A stretch of 64,000 bases of DNA from Sphingomonas hengshuiensis (lineage in GTDB: Bacteria > Pseudomonadota > Alphaproteobacteria > Sphingomonadales > Sphingomonadaceae). The stretch is from assembly GCF_000935025.1 (NCBI RefSeq), contig NZ_CP010836.1, forward strand, positions 3,286,001 through 3,350,000, written 5' to 3'. The notes beneath the pieces were generated by a model. It saw nothing but the letters and a program-made list of their open reading frames with translations. It ran no database searches and was not told the DNA's origin. A program made the translations under genes and the position numbers. Below, one piece after another: positions 38,723 to 47,113 of the stretch. Position 1 is the first letter of the stretch; every line of letters starts with the position of its first letter.

Positions 38723-38788
38723 ACTTCGTAAACTTCGCCCGCGCGCCGCCGACCCTTCAGAACCCTAAACTTCGTAAACTTCGCCCGC
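38715..38788. repeat. 28-base direct repeat, two copies
   Basis: AACCCTAAACTTCGTAAACT followed by TCGCCCGC occurs at 38715-38742 and again at 38761-38788. The period is 46 bases. The first copy contains the stop of the OmdA-like gene, and the second ends just before the 2OG oxygenase stop. Confidence 0.85.
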
Positions 38789-38796
38789 CGCCCCGA

Positions 38797-39429
38797 TCAC
38801 CGCGCCGACAGGTTCATCGCAATCGAAATCCGGTCGCCCGCCCCCCGATGCGGCCGCACGCCGTGCCGGATCCAGGCCGGAAACAGCACCAGATCGCCGC
38901 GCGACGGCGCGATGCGGTGCTCGACCGGCTGGGGCTGCCCGTCCAGCCCCAGCACGCGAAATCCGGGCAGCGTCATCTGCGGCAGCGGGAATCGCGGGTC
39001 CTCGAGGTACAGCTCGCCGCCCTCGCCCGGCGTCGCGACATAATAGACTGCGGCCCACAGCACGCCGGGATGCGCATGGCTCATGTTGAGCGCGCCGGGG
39101 GGCGAGACATTGGCCCACATCTTGACGTCCCACGCGACGCTCGCCGAATCGCGCCCGTCGAACTGGGACATCCGCTTCGCCAGCCGCACCGCAAGGTCGG
39201 CGAGCCGGGCGGCGGCGGGCCCGCCCCAGCCGAGCATGTCGGTCTTCGAATGCCAGCCGCCGACATTGGAGCGCTCGACCCCCACGCCCTCCCCCTGCTT
39301 CGCCCGGATCGCCGCCTCCAGCGCGACGCTCAGCGGCTCGGAATCGCTGCACCGGCCATGCAGCACCATCGTCTCGAACAGCCCAAGCTGCTCGGCACGC
39401 ACGCGGATCGAGTCGAAGTCGCCAGCCAT
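38797..39429 (-). CDS. 2-oxoglutarate/Fe(II) oxygenase (TIGR02466-like)
   Basis: 210 residues. The double-stranded beta-helix has NMSHAHPGVLWAAVYYV supplying the first metal ligands, GDLVLFPAWIRHGVRPH with the distal His, and RISIAMN with the 2-oxoglutarate Arg. Several members of this family are encoded near prolyl-hydroxylase-like genes; the substrate is unknown. Confidence 0.82.
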   Translation of the reverse strand: MAGDFDSIRVRAEQLGLFETMVLHGRCSDSEPLSVALEAAIRAKQGEGVGVERSNVGGWHSKTDMLGWGGPAAARLADLAVRLAKRMSQFDGRDSASVAWDVKMWANVSPPGALNMSHAHPGVLWAAVYYVATPGEGGELYLEDPRFPLPQMTLPGFRVLGLDGQPQPVEHRIAPSRGDLVLFPAWIRHGVRPHRGAGDRISIAMNLSAR

Positions 39430-39453
39430 GGCTGCGCGCCTAGGCGGGCGCGG

Positions 39454-39894
39454 TTACGAAATCCAGCCGCGCCGCGCCGCATGCCGTGCCAGCGCGATCT
39501 GCACGATGCCGATTGCGACGATGAAGAGCGGGAAGGACACCGCCGTCGCCACGCCCTTCGCCGCGATCATGTCCGTGGCGAGAAAGACATAGCCGAACTG
39601 GACGATCACCGCGGCGAGCGAAGCCCAATACAGCGCCAGCGCATGGCGCGACCGCGCTGCCAGCGCGAGCGAGCCGAGCAGCCCTGCGCCGACTGCGACG
39701 GCATAGTCATAGCTGAACCATCCGGGCAGCGCCGCAGTATAGGCCCTGTCCCAATCGGTGGCGTCGGGCGACATCGCCGCGCCATACAGCAAATGGAGAT
39801 AGAAGGAGAAGCAACCCGCCAGTCCCCACAGCACCAGCAGCGCAACTGCGATCCAATACCAAAGCGACGGTGACTGTCGTGTCTCGAATGCCAT
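39454..39894 (-). CDS. Four-helix membrane protein
   Basis: 146 residues. It has four hydrophobic segments (WYWIAVALLVLWGLAGCFSF at the N-terminus; the others near residues 60-80, 88-108 and 115-137). The family is not recognised. It is probably monocistronic. Confidence 0.68.
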   Translation of the reverse strand: MAFETRQSPSLWYWIAVALLVLWGLAGCFSFYLHLLYGAAMSPDATDWDRAYTAALPGWFSYDYAVAVGAGLLGSLALAARSRHALALYWASLAAVIVQFGYVFLATDMIAAKGVATAVSFPLFIVAIGIVQIALARHAARRGWIS

Positions 39895-39961
39895 GCAATC
39901 CCCCCGGTCCGATGACTTGCACCAGCCTATAGAGGGTCAAGCAGGAATGCCAGCCCGCGCT

Positions 39962-40309
39962 TTACAGCAGCGCCGCCGCGAACCGATCCGGCGCGAACCC
40001 GACCAGCAGCCCGCCGGGATACTCCACCACGGGCCGCTTGATCATCGACGGTTGCGCCAGCATCAGCGCGGTCGCCTTGGCCGCGTCGATCCCGGCCTTG
40101 TCGGCATCGGGCAGCTTGCGGAACGTGGTGCCGTTGCGGTTGAGCAGCGGCTCCCACCCGACCAGCGCGATCCACCGGGCGATGCGCGCGGCGTCGATCC
40201 CGGCGGTCTTGTAATCGTGAAAATCATGCGCGACGCCCTGCGCCTCGAGCCAGCCCCGCGCCTTCTTCATCGTGTCGCACGCCTTGATGCCATAGATGCA
40301 GACGGTCAT
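39962..40309 (-). CDS. YffB-type ArsC-like protein
   Basis: 115 residues. A thioredoxin-like ArsC fold with YGIKACDTMKKA, where the single Cys sits in the CDT motif typical of YffB rather than the CSKSR of true arsenate reductases. It also has the conserved NRNGTTFRKLP and QPSMIKRPVVEY segments. YffB proteins interact with glutathione; a physiological arsenate role is unlikely. Confidence 0.85.
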   Translation of the reverse strand: MTVCIYGIKACDTMKKARGWLEAQGVAHDFHDYKTAGIDAARIARWIALVGWEPLLNRNGTTFRKLPDADKAGIDAAKATALMLAQPSMIKRPVVEYPGGLLVGFAPDRFAAALL

Positions 40310-40386
40310 TGTGCCTCCGGTCCCCTTCGCGGCGACGGTGTCTATCGCCCCGAACGCGCCGTGTCTGCCCTGCTCGGCGCCCGGCG

Positions 40387-40581
40387 TCAGGACGGCGGCA
40401 GATGGTCCGGAGCGCTCTTCCCGGCATCCAGATCCTGCGCGACATTCCGCTCCCGCTGGCCGTCGAGCGGATGCCGGTTGCGCCGCTTCCGCAGGAAGAA
40501 CGCAAAGCCGATCGCGACCACGATCAGGCCAACGACCAGCGTCATCAGGTTGAGCGAGGAAAGAAATCCGTTGGAAGACAT
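40387..40581 (-). CDS. Small single-pass membrane protein
   Basis: 64 residues from ATG at 40581. One membrane helix (LMTLVVGLIVVAIGFAFFL) is followed by a basic stretch and a charged tail. No family assigned. Its codon use resembles that of its neighbours, but short length limits confidence. Confidence 0.55.
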   Translation of the reverse strand: MSSNGFLSSLNLMTLVVGLIVVAIGFAFFLRKRRNRHPLDGQRERNVAQDLDAGKSAPDHLPPS

Positions 40582-40657
40582 TGGCTTACCCTTTATCTGT
40601 CCCCGCCCGGCCATAACGGGCCGGTCACGTCGCCAGTTCCACCGGCCCTGCGCCAGG

Positions 40658-41086
40658 TCAGACCGCATCCCCCAGAAAGCGCCCCAGCGTCACCACCGGC
40701 TGCCGCTCCAGCCCGAGCGCGGCGTAAAAGGCGAGCGCCGCGTCATTGCCCTCGCGCACCATGAGCTGGATCTTGGGCACCCCCCGTTCGCGCAGCCAGC
40801 CCTCGGCGGCGGCCATCAGCGCGCGGCCCGTGCCGCCGCGCCGCCGCTCCGGATGGACGGCGAGATAGTACACCCAGCCGCGATGCCCGTCCGAGCCGAC
40901 CATGACGCTGCCGTCGATCCCCTCGGCGAAGCGCACGACCAGCACCGCCGAACAGGGCCCGTCCACCGCCCGCGCGAAATCGGCGGCGGGATCGTTCCAC
41001 GGCCGCGTCAGCCCGCACGCCTCCCACAACGCAATCACCGCCCCGGCATCGGCGGCGATGGCCTCACTGACCGGAAGTTGCGCCAT
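40658..41086 (-). CDS. YpeA-like GNAT acetyltransferase
   Basis: 142 residues from ATG at 41086. CGLTRPWNDPAADFARA near the N-terminus and the acetyl-CoA loop RRRGGTGRALM are the YpeA hallmarks. The C-terminal GNDAALAFYAALG closes the GNAT fold. Acceptor substrate unknown. Confidence 0.88.
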   Translation of the reverse strand: MAQLPVSEAIAADAGAVIALWEACGLTRPWNDPAADFARAVDGPCSAVLVVRFAEGIDGSVMVGSDGHRGWVYYLAVHPERRRGGTGRALMAAAEGWLRERGVPKIQLMVREGNDAALAFYAALGLERQPVVTLGRFLGDAV

Positions 41087-41149
41087 AACCTTTGTCCCCC
41101 GCCCCTGATCCGCCCGGATAGCCACTGCCAGCACCGCAGGAAAGCCGCG

Positions 41150-41620
41150 CTAGGCTGCGGCCAGCACCCCCAGCAGGACCGTCATCGCGCCCAGCCCCAC
41201 CGACAACCGCGTCCGCAGCGTCATCCAGTCGCCCGGCATCGCCACCACGCGCACCAGCCACCGGTCGACCAGCGGCGACGCCGCCAGCAGCACCCCGATC
41301 GCGACCAGATACCCCGCGGGCCAGTCCCATCCCCACAGCCAGGGCAGCAGCGCCGCCCAGCCGATCAGGCTTGGGAGCACCGCCACGACGAACAGCCACG
41401 GCGCCTCCCTCCCACTCGCCACCGCCGCGCCCCACCACGCGCCGCCGACAAAGCTGAAGATCAGCGCAGCGTAGAACAGCCCGGCGGCAGGCACGACCCA
41501 GCGCATCTCGCCGTCAATCGCAAAGAGCAGCAGCCCCAGCATCTGGGGCAGCAGCCCGGCATAGCCCAGCCAGAGCGCAGTGCGGCCCAACGGTCGAAGG
41601 GGTTCGGGAGGAGTCGTCAT
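41150..41620 (-). CDS. DUF3429 (TMEM69-like) membrane protein
   Basis: 156 residues with about five helices. Conserved FYAALIFSFVGGAWWGAA and the final GDWMTLRTRLSVGL are typical of DUF3429, which also includes mitochondrial TMEM69. Function unknown. Stops 9 bases after the SDR's gene end region upstream on the same strand. Confidence 0.8.
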   Translation of the reverse strand: MTTPPEPLRPLGRTALWLGYAGLLPQMLGLLLFAIDGEMRWVVPAAGLFYAALIFSFVGGAWWGAAVASGREAPWLFVVAVLPSLIGWAALLPWLWGWDWPAGYLVAIGVLLAASPLVDRWLVRVVAMPGDWMTLRTRLSVGLGAMTVLLGVLAAA

Positions 41621-41629
41621 CCTCCCATT

Positions 41630-42334
41630 CTAGGCCGGAATCCGCGCCCCGTCCCACGCGAACACGCCGCCGCTGTCGCCCTCGCCCAGCCCGGCGATCA
41701 CCGACAGGAGATGCCCGGCGCTCGTCTCCGGCGTGAAGAGCTTGCCCGGCGCCACGCGGCTCTGGAACGGCGCCGACAGCCCGGTATCGACCGTGCCGGG
41801 GTGCAGCCCCACTGCGATCGCCGCCGGGCGGGTGCGGCGCAGCTCGATCGCAAGGTTGGCGATCAGCATGTTGAGCGCCGCCTTCGACGCGCGATAGCTG
41901 TGCCACCCGCCCAGCCGGTTGTCGCCGATCGACCCCACCCGCGCCGACAGCGCAGCGAACACGCTCCGCCGGTCGCGGGGCAGCGCGGCGATCAGCGCCG
42001 GCCCGATCGCGTTGGCCCGAAACAGCGCGACCATCGCCTCGGCCTCGAGCGCGGCAAAGCTCTTCTCCGGCGTGAGCCCGGCGCCGTGGAGCATCCCCGT
42101 CGCGACGATCACCAGATCCGCCGGCCCCTCTGCCACGATCCCCTGCGCCGCCGCCGCGATCGAGGCCTCGTCGAGCAGGTGGAACCGGAACGGGCGCACC
42201 CCGTCCGCCAAGGAATCGCCAGCCGCGCGGCTGCCCGCGTAAATCACGCCATAGTCCCCCGACCCCACCAGCGCCGCGACCAGCGCCCGCCCGACCCCGC
42301 CGGATGCGCCCCACACCACGGCGCGGCGTGTCAT
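41630..42334 (-). CDS. SDR-family oxidoreductase
   Basis: 234 residues. The cofactor motif VWGASGGVGRAL starts the Rossmann fold; Y-x-x-x-K is in YRASKAALN. It has a shorter C-terminus than classical SDRs, resembling the CsgA/C-factor group. It overlaps the upstream ABC1 kinase gene (ATGA). Substrate unknown. Confidence 0.83.
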   Translation of the reverse strand: MTRRAVVWGASGGVGRALVAALVGSGDYGVIYAGSRAAGDSLADGVRPFRFHLLDEASIAAAAQGIVAEGPADLVIVATGMLHGAGLTPEKSFAALEAEAMVALFRANAIGPALIAALPRDRRSVFAALSARVGSIGDNRLGGWHSYRASKAALNMLIANLAIELRRTRPAAIAVGLHPGTVDTGLSAPFQSRVAPGKLFTPETSAGHLLSVIAGLGEGDSGGVFAWDGARIPA

Positions 42335-43659
42335 GCCCCGACGTGCCGCAGCACCAGCGCCCGCAGATCAACCCGCGCCCCCAGCCGCGCCGCCAGCAGC
42401 GCAGTGCCGCTGATCTTGCGCTGGAGGAACAGCGTGTCGGTGGGCGGGATGTGCCAGATCGCGCGGTCCGATGCCGCCGACATCGCCTGTTCGCGGATCA
42501 CGCCCAGAAAGCCGCGATCGGCAAAGTCGAACAGCCCCTCGCGCGCCGTCTCGGCCAGCACCACGTCGATCATCCGGTCGACCAGCGGCCCATGCCGCTC
42601 GACCGCCGCCGGGCTCATGAACCCGGCATCCAACGCCGCGCTGCGCACCGCGTCGCGATCGCCCGCAAGGCCTGCCGCGAACAGCGTACGATAGGCCGCG
42701 CTCGTCCCCGGCGCGACCGCCCGCGCCGCGCCAAAATCGAGCAGCACGACTCGCCCGGTCTCGGGCTGATACCGATAATTGGCGAAGTTGGGATCGGTCT
42801 GCATCACCCCGAACGCGAACAGCTCGTCGAGCACCAGCCCGATCAGCAGCCCGGCGAGGCGGTCGCGCTCCGCCTGCGGCGCATCCACCGCCGACTCGAT
42901 CGGGCGCCCCTCGACAAAGCTCATCGCCAGCGCATTGGCCGTCGTGAAGTCGGGCGCCAGCGTCGGCACGACAAAGTCCGCGCTGTCGCCGATCAGCGTC
43001 CGATACGCCTCCATCTGCGCCCCCTCGCGCAGATAGTCGGTCTCCTCATGGAGTTGCAGCTTCGCCTCGGCGAGCAGGGGCGCAATGTCGAGTTCCTTGG
43101 GCAACAGGCCGGAGACGCGGAGCAGCGTCGCGACATTGTCGACATCCGAATCGATGCTCTCGCGCACGCCGGGATACTGGACCTTGATCGCCAGTTCGCG
43201 CCCGTCCTTTGTCCGCGCCCGGTGGACCTGCCCGATCGACGCCGCGGCGACCGGGGTCGCCTCGAAATGCGCAAACCGCGTCCGCCAGTCGCTGCCCCAT
43301 TCCGCCGCGAGCACGCGCTGGAGCTGGGCGGGCGGCATATGATGCGCCCGGTCGCGCAGCCGCGCCATGATGTCGGCCAGCTCGGGCGGCAGCATCTCGC
43401 CCGAATCCATCGAGATCATCTGCCCGAGCTTCATCGCCGCGCCGCGCAAATTGGACAGCCGATCCGCCACCCGCCCGACATTGCCGGGCGTCAGCAGCAT
43501 GTCGCGCATCTTGGGTCGCTCGCCATCGGCCAGCCGCCGCGCGCCCTCCGCCAGCATCCCGCCCGCGACGCCGCTCGCCAGCCGCCCGAACTGCCCCAGC
43601 CGCGACAACCGCCCGCTGGGGATCGCCCGGCCCTTGGCCCGGCTGCTCTCGTCGGTCAC
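42331..43659 (-). CDS. ABC1/AarF-family atypical kinase
   Basis: 442 residues from GTG at 43659, 4 bases after the DUF427 stop. The N-terminus includes GAAMKLGQMISMDSG (the KxGQ motif) and AAASIGQVHRA (the Ala-rich loop), with the lysine in AIKVQYPGV. The catalytic part reads TDPNFANYRYQ and LLDFGAAR, a variant of the usual DPHxGN. UbiB-type members assist quinone synthesis. This shorter cytosolic form lacks the C-terminal membrane helices. Confidence 0.88.
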   Translation of the reverse strand: MTDESSRAKGRAIPSGRLSRLGQFGRLASGVAGGMLAEGARRLADGERPKMRDMLLTPGNVGRVADRLSNLRGAAMKLGQMISMDSGEMLPPELADIMARLRDRAHHMPPAQLQRVLAAEWGSDWRTRFAHFEATPVAAASIGQVHRARTKDGRELAIKVQYPGVRESIDSDVDNVATLLRVSGLLPKELDIAPLLAEAKLQLHEETDYLREGAQMEAYRTLIGDSADFVVPTLAPDFTTANALAMSFVEGRPIESAVDAPQAERDRLAGLLIGLVLDELFAFGVMQTDPNFANYRYQPETGRVVLLDFGAARAVAPGTSAAYRTLFAAGLAGDRDAVRSAALDAGFMSPAAVERHGPLVDRMIDVVLAETAREGLFDFADRGFLGVIREQAMSAASDRAIWHIPPTDTLFLQRKISGTALLAARLGARVDLRALVLRHVGA

Positions 43660-43663
43660 TGCG

Positions 43664-44158
43664 TCACCATCCTCTGCTTCCGGGCACACCCTTGAACGGC
43701 CCCGCCACTGCACTCGTGATCCACCCGCCGTAAAATTCGCCGGGCTGCGGCACCACGGTCTCGCCATCGACCGAGCAGCGGTCGAACGGCGCGGCATAAA
43801 AGGCGACATGATCGCGCAGGATCGCGAAGCCCGGCGTCGGGCTGGGATAGCTCCACCCGACGCGGGGCAGGACGACTCCGTCCACCAGCACGTCCCAATA
43901 GGCCGCCGCGCCCTTCCACTCACAGAACGAACTGCCCTCGGCGCGGCGCAGCACGCCGGGCGCGATGTCGTCGCGGGGGAGGTAATAGCTGGGCGGGTGG
44001 CTGGTCTCCAGCGTGCGGACCGCGCGGCGGGTGTCCGCGATAATCGTGCCACGATGCTCGATCACGATCCGCGCGGCACAGGACTGCGCAATCGCCGGGC
44101 GCGGATAGTCCCACACGCTTTCCTGCCCCGGTGCCACGGGTTCGGGCACGGGCCTCAT
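43664..44158 (-). CDS. DUF427-domain protein
   Basis: 164 residues from ATG at 44158, overlapping the upstream DCC gene stop (ATGA). It is a single beta-rich DUF427 fold: AARIVIEHRGTIIADTRRAV, then YYLPRDDI, CEWKGAAAYWDV, and YPSPTPGFAILRDHVAFYA. A structural family without known reaction. Confidence 0.85.
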   Translation of the reverse strand: MRPVPEPVAPGQESVWDYPRPAIAQSCAARIVIEHRGTIIADTRRAVRTLETSHPPSYYLPRDDIAPGVLRRAEGSSFCEWKGAAAYWDVLVDGVVLPRVGWSYPSPTPGFAILRDHVAFYAAPFDRCSVDGETVVPQPGEFYGGWITSAVAGPFKGVPGSRGW

Positions 44159-44514
44159 CGCCGGTCCAGCCGCGCGACGAGCCGCTGCATCCGGGGCCGC
44201 ACGCGCAGAAAGCCGCGGTACAGCCGCTCCAGCAGCGCCAGCGCCACAGGGTTGCGCGCCGCGATCCCGATCGGCCGAAGCACCGGTATCGCCCGCCACA
44301 TCGCCGCGAACGCCGCCGCACCCGACAGCATCGCGCCGTCCTCACATGCATGGAAGCGCGCCAGCAACGCGCCGCGATCGATCGGGCACGCCGCACCCTC
44401 GGTATCCGCGGCATCGACGAAGCGGATCGCGCCTCGCCGGTCCAGCCGCCGCATCGCCGCAATCTCGCGACGGCACAGCGGGCAGCCTCCGTCATACCAG
44501 ACAATCAGCGACAC
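44155..44514 (-). CDS. DCC-family thiol-disulfide oxidoreductase (DUF393)
   Basis: 119 residues. The N-terminal YDGGCPLCRREI carries the CxxC of the family. The rest is a thioredoxin-like domain followed by helices (NPVALALLERLYRGFLRVRP). Likely cytosolic; partner unknown. First of a run of overlapping minus-strand genes with DUF427 and the ABC1 kinase. Confidence 0.85.
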   Translation of the reverse strand: MSLIVWYDGGCPLCRREIAAMRRLDRRGAIRFVDAADTEGAACPIDRGALLARFHACEDGAMLSGAAAFAAMWRAIPVLRPIGIAARNPVALALLERLYRGFLRVRPRMQRLVARLDRR

Positions 44515-44580
44515 GATTCCTGCCTCACACCCGACCTCACCCCCGATATGGGGATGCGCGAGCGGAAAAGGGAGTGCGGG

Positions 44581-45489
44581 TCAGCCCTGAGCCAGTTCGA
44601 GCAGCTCGATCAATTCGCCCGCCGGCCCGCGCACCGTCGCGCTGCGCCGCCCCGCATACAGCGCGCCGTCGCGGGCACGGGGTTCCGCGATCCACTCCAA
44701 CGCCAGCGCGTCCAGCGAGTCCACCGCGATCGTCACCAGCGCATTGCCGGGCGGCAGTGCGCCCGCCGGGCCGGGTCGCGCGATCGCTCCCTCCGGATAG
44801 CCGTCAATCTCGACCACCGGCATCCGCCCCTTCTGCATCACCGTGATCGACGTCAGATGATCGGCGGGCAGATCGAAAGCGCGGTTGATCATCGAATAGG
44901 GCAGGACATGCGTATCCCCCGCCTCCAGCCGCAACGCGCGCGCATACCAATCGACCGCCGCCGCGCGATCGGGCACCGCCAGGATCGCGATGAACAGGAA
45001 ATCGATCAGCGATTCCGCACGCGGCAGGTCGCAATTGGGCATGTCCTGCGCGACTTCGTTCAGGTACAAAACCTCGCGCCCGCGCCCCGCGACTTGCATC
45101 GGCACGAAAAAAGGCATTCCAGGCAATGCTTTAGGTGGTCCGATCACCTCGAACCCGCTCCCCTCCAGACGCGCGGGCCATCCGAACACGTCCTGCACCG
45201 TCAACTCGAACGCCGACCATCCGAAACTGCGCATCGGCAAGAAACTCGGCGGGAGCGGCGCCTCCACCAGCCGGAACACGCACGGCGCCCCGCTTTGCGG
45301 CTGGAGCGCGATCATCCGGGCACCGGCACTGTCCGGGCACCCCCAGCTTGCAGCCAGTTCGGCGGACACCGTTCCGCGCTCGACCACCGCCAGCCCCAGC
45401 CGCCCGGCATAATCACCCTCCGCCGCGTCGAGATCGGGGACGGTGGTCAGTCCGCCGACGATCCGGCCATGGTTGGCGGGGGCGCTCAT
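44581..45489 (-). CDS. Two-domain VOC (glyoxalase/dioxygenase-fold) protein
   Basis: 302 residues with two vicinal-oxygen-chelate units, GGLTTVPDLDAAEGDYAGRL in the first and LFIAILAVPDRAAAVDWYAR in the second. Metal ligands are not obvious, so catalysis is uncertain. It is the last gene of the 14-gene catabolic operon. A VOC protein also accompanies the itaconate genes of Pseudomonas aeruginosa, where its role is auxiliary. Its ATG overlaps the enoyl-CoA hydratase stop. Confidence 0.82.
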   Translation of the reverse strand: MSAPANHGRIVGGLTTVPDLDAAEGDYAGRLGLAVVERGTVSAELAASWGCPDSAGARMIALQPQSGAPCVFRLVEAPLPPSFLPMRSFGWSAFELTVQDVFGWPARLEGSGFEVIGPPKALPGMPFFVPMQVAGRGREVLYLNEVAQDMPNCDLPRAESLIDFLFIAILAVPDRAAAVDWYARALRLEAGDTHVLPYSMINRAFDLPADHLTSITVMQKGRMPVVEIDGYPEGAIARPGPAGALPPGNALVTIAVDSLDALALEWIAEPRARDGALYAGRRSATVRGPAGELIELLELAQG

Positions 45490-46250
45490 CCGAACACCGG
45501 CGTGCGGCGGTTCAGGAAAGCATCGACGCCCTCGGCGAAGTCGGGGCCTTCGAATGCGGCGTTGAACGCGGCAATCGTGGCCGAATCATCGTCGCTCTGG
45601 CCACGCGCGATGTGGGCGATGATCGCCTTGATCGCCGTGGTGCTGTGCGGCGACGCCTCGGCAATCGTCGCCGCCAGCGCCATCGCCGCCGCCTCGGCAT
45701 CGTCGGCGCGACTATCGGCCAGCCCGATGCGATAGGCCTCGTCGGCATCGATCAGCCCGCCGGTAAACAGCATCCGCTTGGCATGGGCCGGGCCGATCAG
45801 GTCGACCAGCAGCTTGGTATCGTGAAGCGGATAGACCAGCCCCAGCTTGGCGGGCGTAATCCCAAACCGCGCCGCCGGTCCCGCGACGCGCAGGTCGCAC
45901 GCAATCGCCAGCCCGCATCCGCCGCCGATACAGTCCCCGGCCACGGCGGCGATCGTCGGGCGCGGAAAGCCCGCCAGCGCGACTTGCGCGGCGCGGATCG
46001 CCTGCTGATTGCGCACCCGCCATTCGGGATCGCGCGCACCCGTTGCGAACTCGCCAATGTCGGCGCCCGCGCTGAACGCGCCCTCGTTGGCGGCGCCCAG
46101 CACCAGCACCCGGACGCCGCGATCCGCATCCGCCTCGGCCAGCAGCGGGGGCAGCGCCTCCCACATCGCCTGGGTCATCGCGTTGCGCTTCGCCGGGCGG
46201 TCGATCGACAGCCGGGCGATCGCACCCTCGCGCTCCAGCCGCAGCGTCAT
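45486..46250 (-). CDS. Enoyl-CoA hydratase/isomerase
   Basis: 254 residues from ATG at 46250. It has the crotonase fold with ANEGAFSAGADIGEF (oxyanion hole) and AAVAGDCIGGGCGLAIACD. Near the catalytic site, ARFGITPAKLGLVYP carries no standard Glu, so the reaction may be isomerisation or a decarboxylation rather than simple hydration. It acts on a CoA ester made by the CoA-transferases or ligase of the operon. ATGA overlap with the upstream gene. Confidence 0.87.
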   Translation of the reverse strand: MTLRLEREGAIARLSIDRPAKRNAMTQAMWEALPPLLAEADADRGVRVLVLGAANEGAFSAGADIGEFATGARDPEWRVRNQQAIRAAQVALAGFPRPTIAAVAGDCIGGGCGLAIACDLRVAGPAARFGITPAKLGLVYPLHDTKLLVDLIGPAHAKRMLFTGGLIDADEAYRIGLADSRADDAEAAAMALAATIAEASPHSTTAIKAIIAHIARGQSDDDSATIAAFNAAFEGPDFAEGVDAFLNRRTPVFG

Positions 46251-47113
46251 GCCGGTTCCACCCGCGCGAAATGCTCGGCAATCTCGCGCCGCGTCGCGAT
46301 CCAGACCGCCGAATGCGACCGCACATGGCGCAGGAATGCCTCGAACGCCCAGATCCGCCCGGCCCGCCCGATGATGCGCAGGTGCAGCCCCAGCGACATC
46401 ATCTTCGGATTCCCGCCCTCCCCCTCGCGGTACAGCTGGTCGAAGCATGCCTTGGCATAATCGAGCCACTGCTGCGGCGTCATCGCCGGGTCGGTCCACA
46501 TCTTCATGTCGTTGGTGTCGATCTGATAGGGCACGATCACGATCGGCTTGCCCGGCACGGTCTCGCGATCCCAGAAGGGAATATCGCCCGAATAATCGTC
46601 CATGTGATAGGTAAAGCCCTCCTCGATCAGCAGCCGGCGGGTATTGTCGGTGTGGAGGTATCGGCTCAGCCAGCCATAGGGCCGCACGCCGACGCTCCGC
46701 TCGATCGAGGCGACGGCCTTGCGGATGAAGTCGCGCTCCTGCTCCTCGTCCATCTTGAACTGGTGGATCCAGCGCCAGCCATGGCTGACCGGTTCATGCC
46801 CCAGATCGGCGATGGCGCGCGCGATCTCGGGATGGTTTTCCAGGCTCATCGCCGCGACCGTCCAGCTCGCCCGCACGCCATAGTCGCGCAGCAGTCGCAC
46901 GATACGCGGCGCGCCCGCCTTGATCCCGTAGAGATAGTTGGACTCGTTGCCGTAATTGCGGATCGCCGCCTTCAGGTGGATGCCCAGCTCGTCCACCGGC
47001 TCGGGCCCCCGGTCGCCGCGCGCCACGGTCGTCTCCGACCCTTCTTCGACATTGACGACGATCGACAGCGCCATCTTGGCGCGGCCCGGCCAGTCGATCC
47101 GTTCCTCGCGCAT
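46247..47113 (-). CDS. Polysaccharide-deacetylase-fold hydrolase (PuuE/cyclic-imidase-like)
   Basis: 288 residues. The NodB-fold features are ALSIVVNVEEGSE, GNESNYLYGIKAG and the metal-binding EPVSHGWRWIHQF (H111). The 'VSHGWRW' motif and length place it with PuuE allantoinases and bacterial cyclic imide hydrolases rather than chitin deacetylases, and there is no signal peptide. The predicted action is hydrolytic opening of a cyclic amide or imide in the cytoplasm. The amidase two genes away (48228) could then cleave the half-amide. It overlaps its neighbours by 1 and 4 bases. Confidence 0.82.
   Translation of the reverse strand: MREERIDWPGRAKMALSIVVNVEEGSETTVARGDRGPEPVDELGIHLKAAIRNYGNESNYLYGIKAGAPRIVRLLRDYGVRASWTVAAMSLENHPEIARAIADLGHEPVSHGWRWIHQFKMDEEQERDFIRKAVASIERSVGVRPYGWLSRYLHTDNTRRLLIEEGFTYHMDDYSGDIPFWDRETVPGKPIVIVPYQIDTNDMKMWTDPAMTPQQWLDYAKACFDQLYREGEGGNPKMMSLGLHLRIIGRAGRIWAFEAFLRHVRSHSAVWIATRREIAEHFARVEPA

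Noticed and set aside
39893..42694. 933-codon plus-strand open frame
   Set aside because: It spans at least five convincing minus-strand genes, and its Arg/Pro/His-rich translation has no domain.
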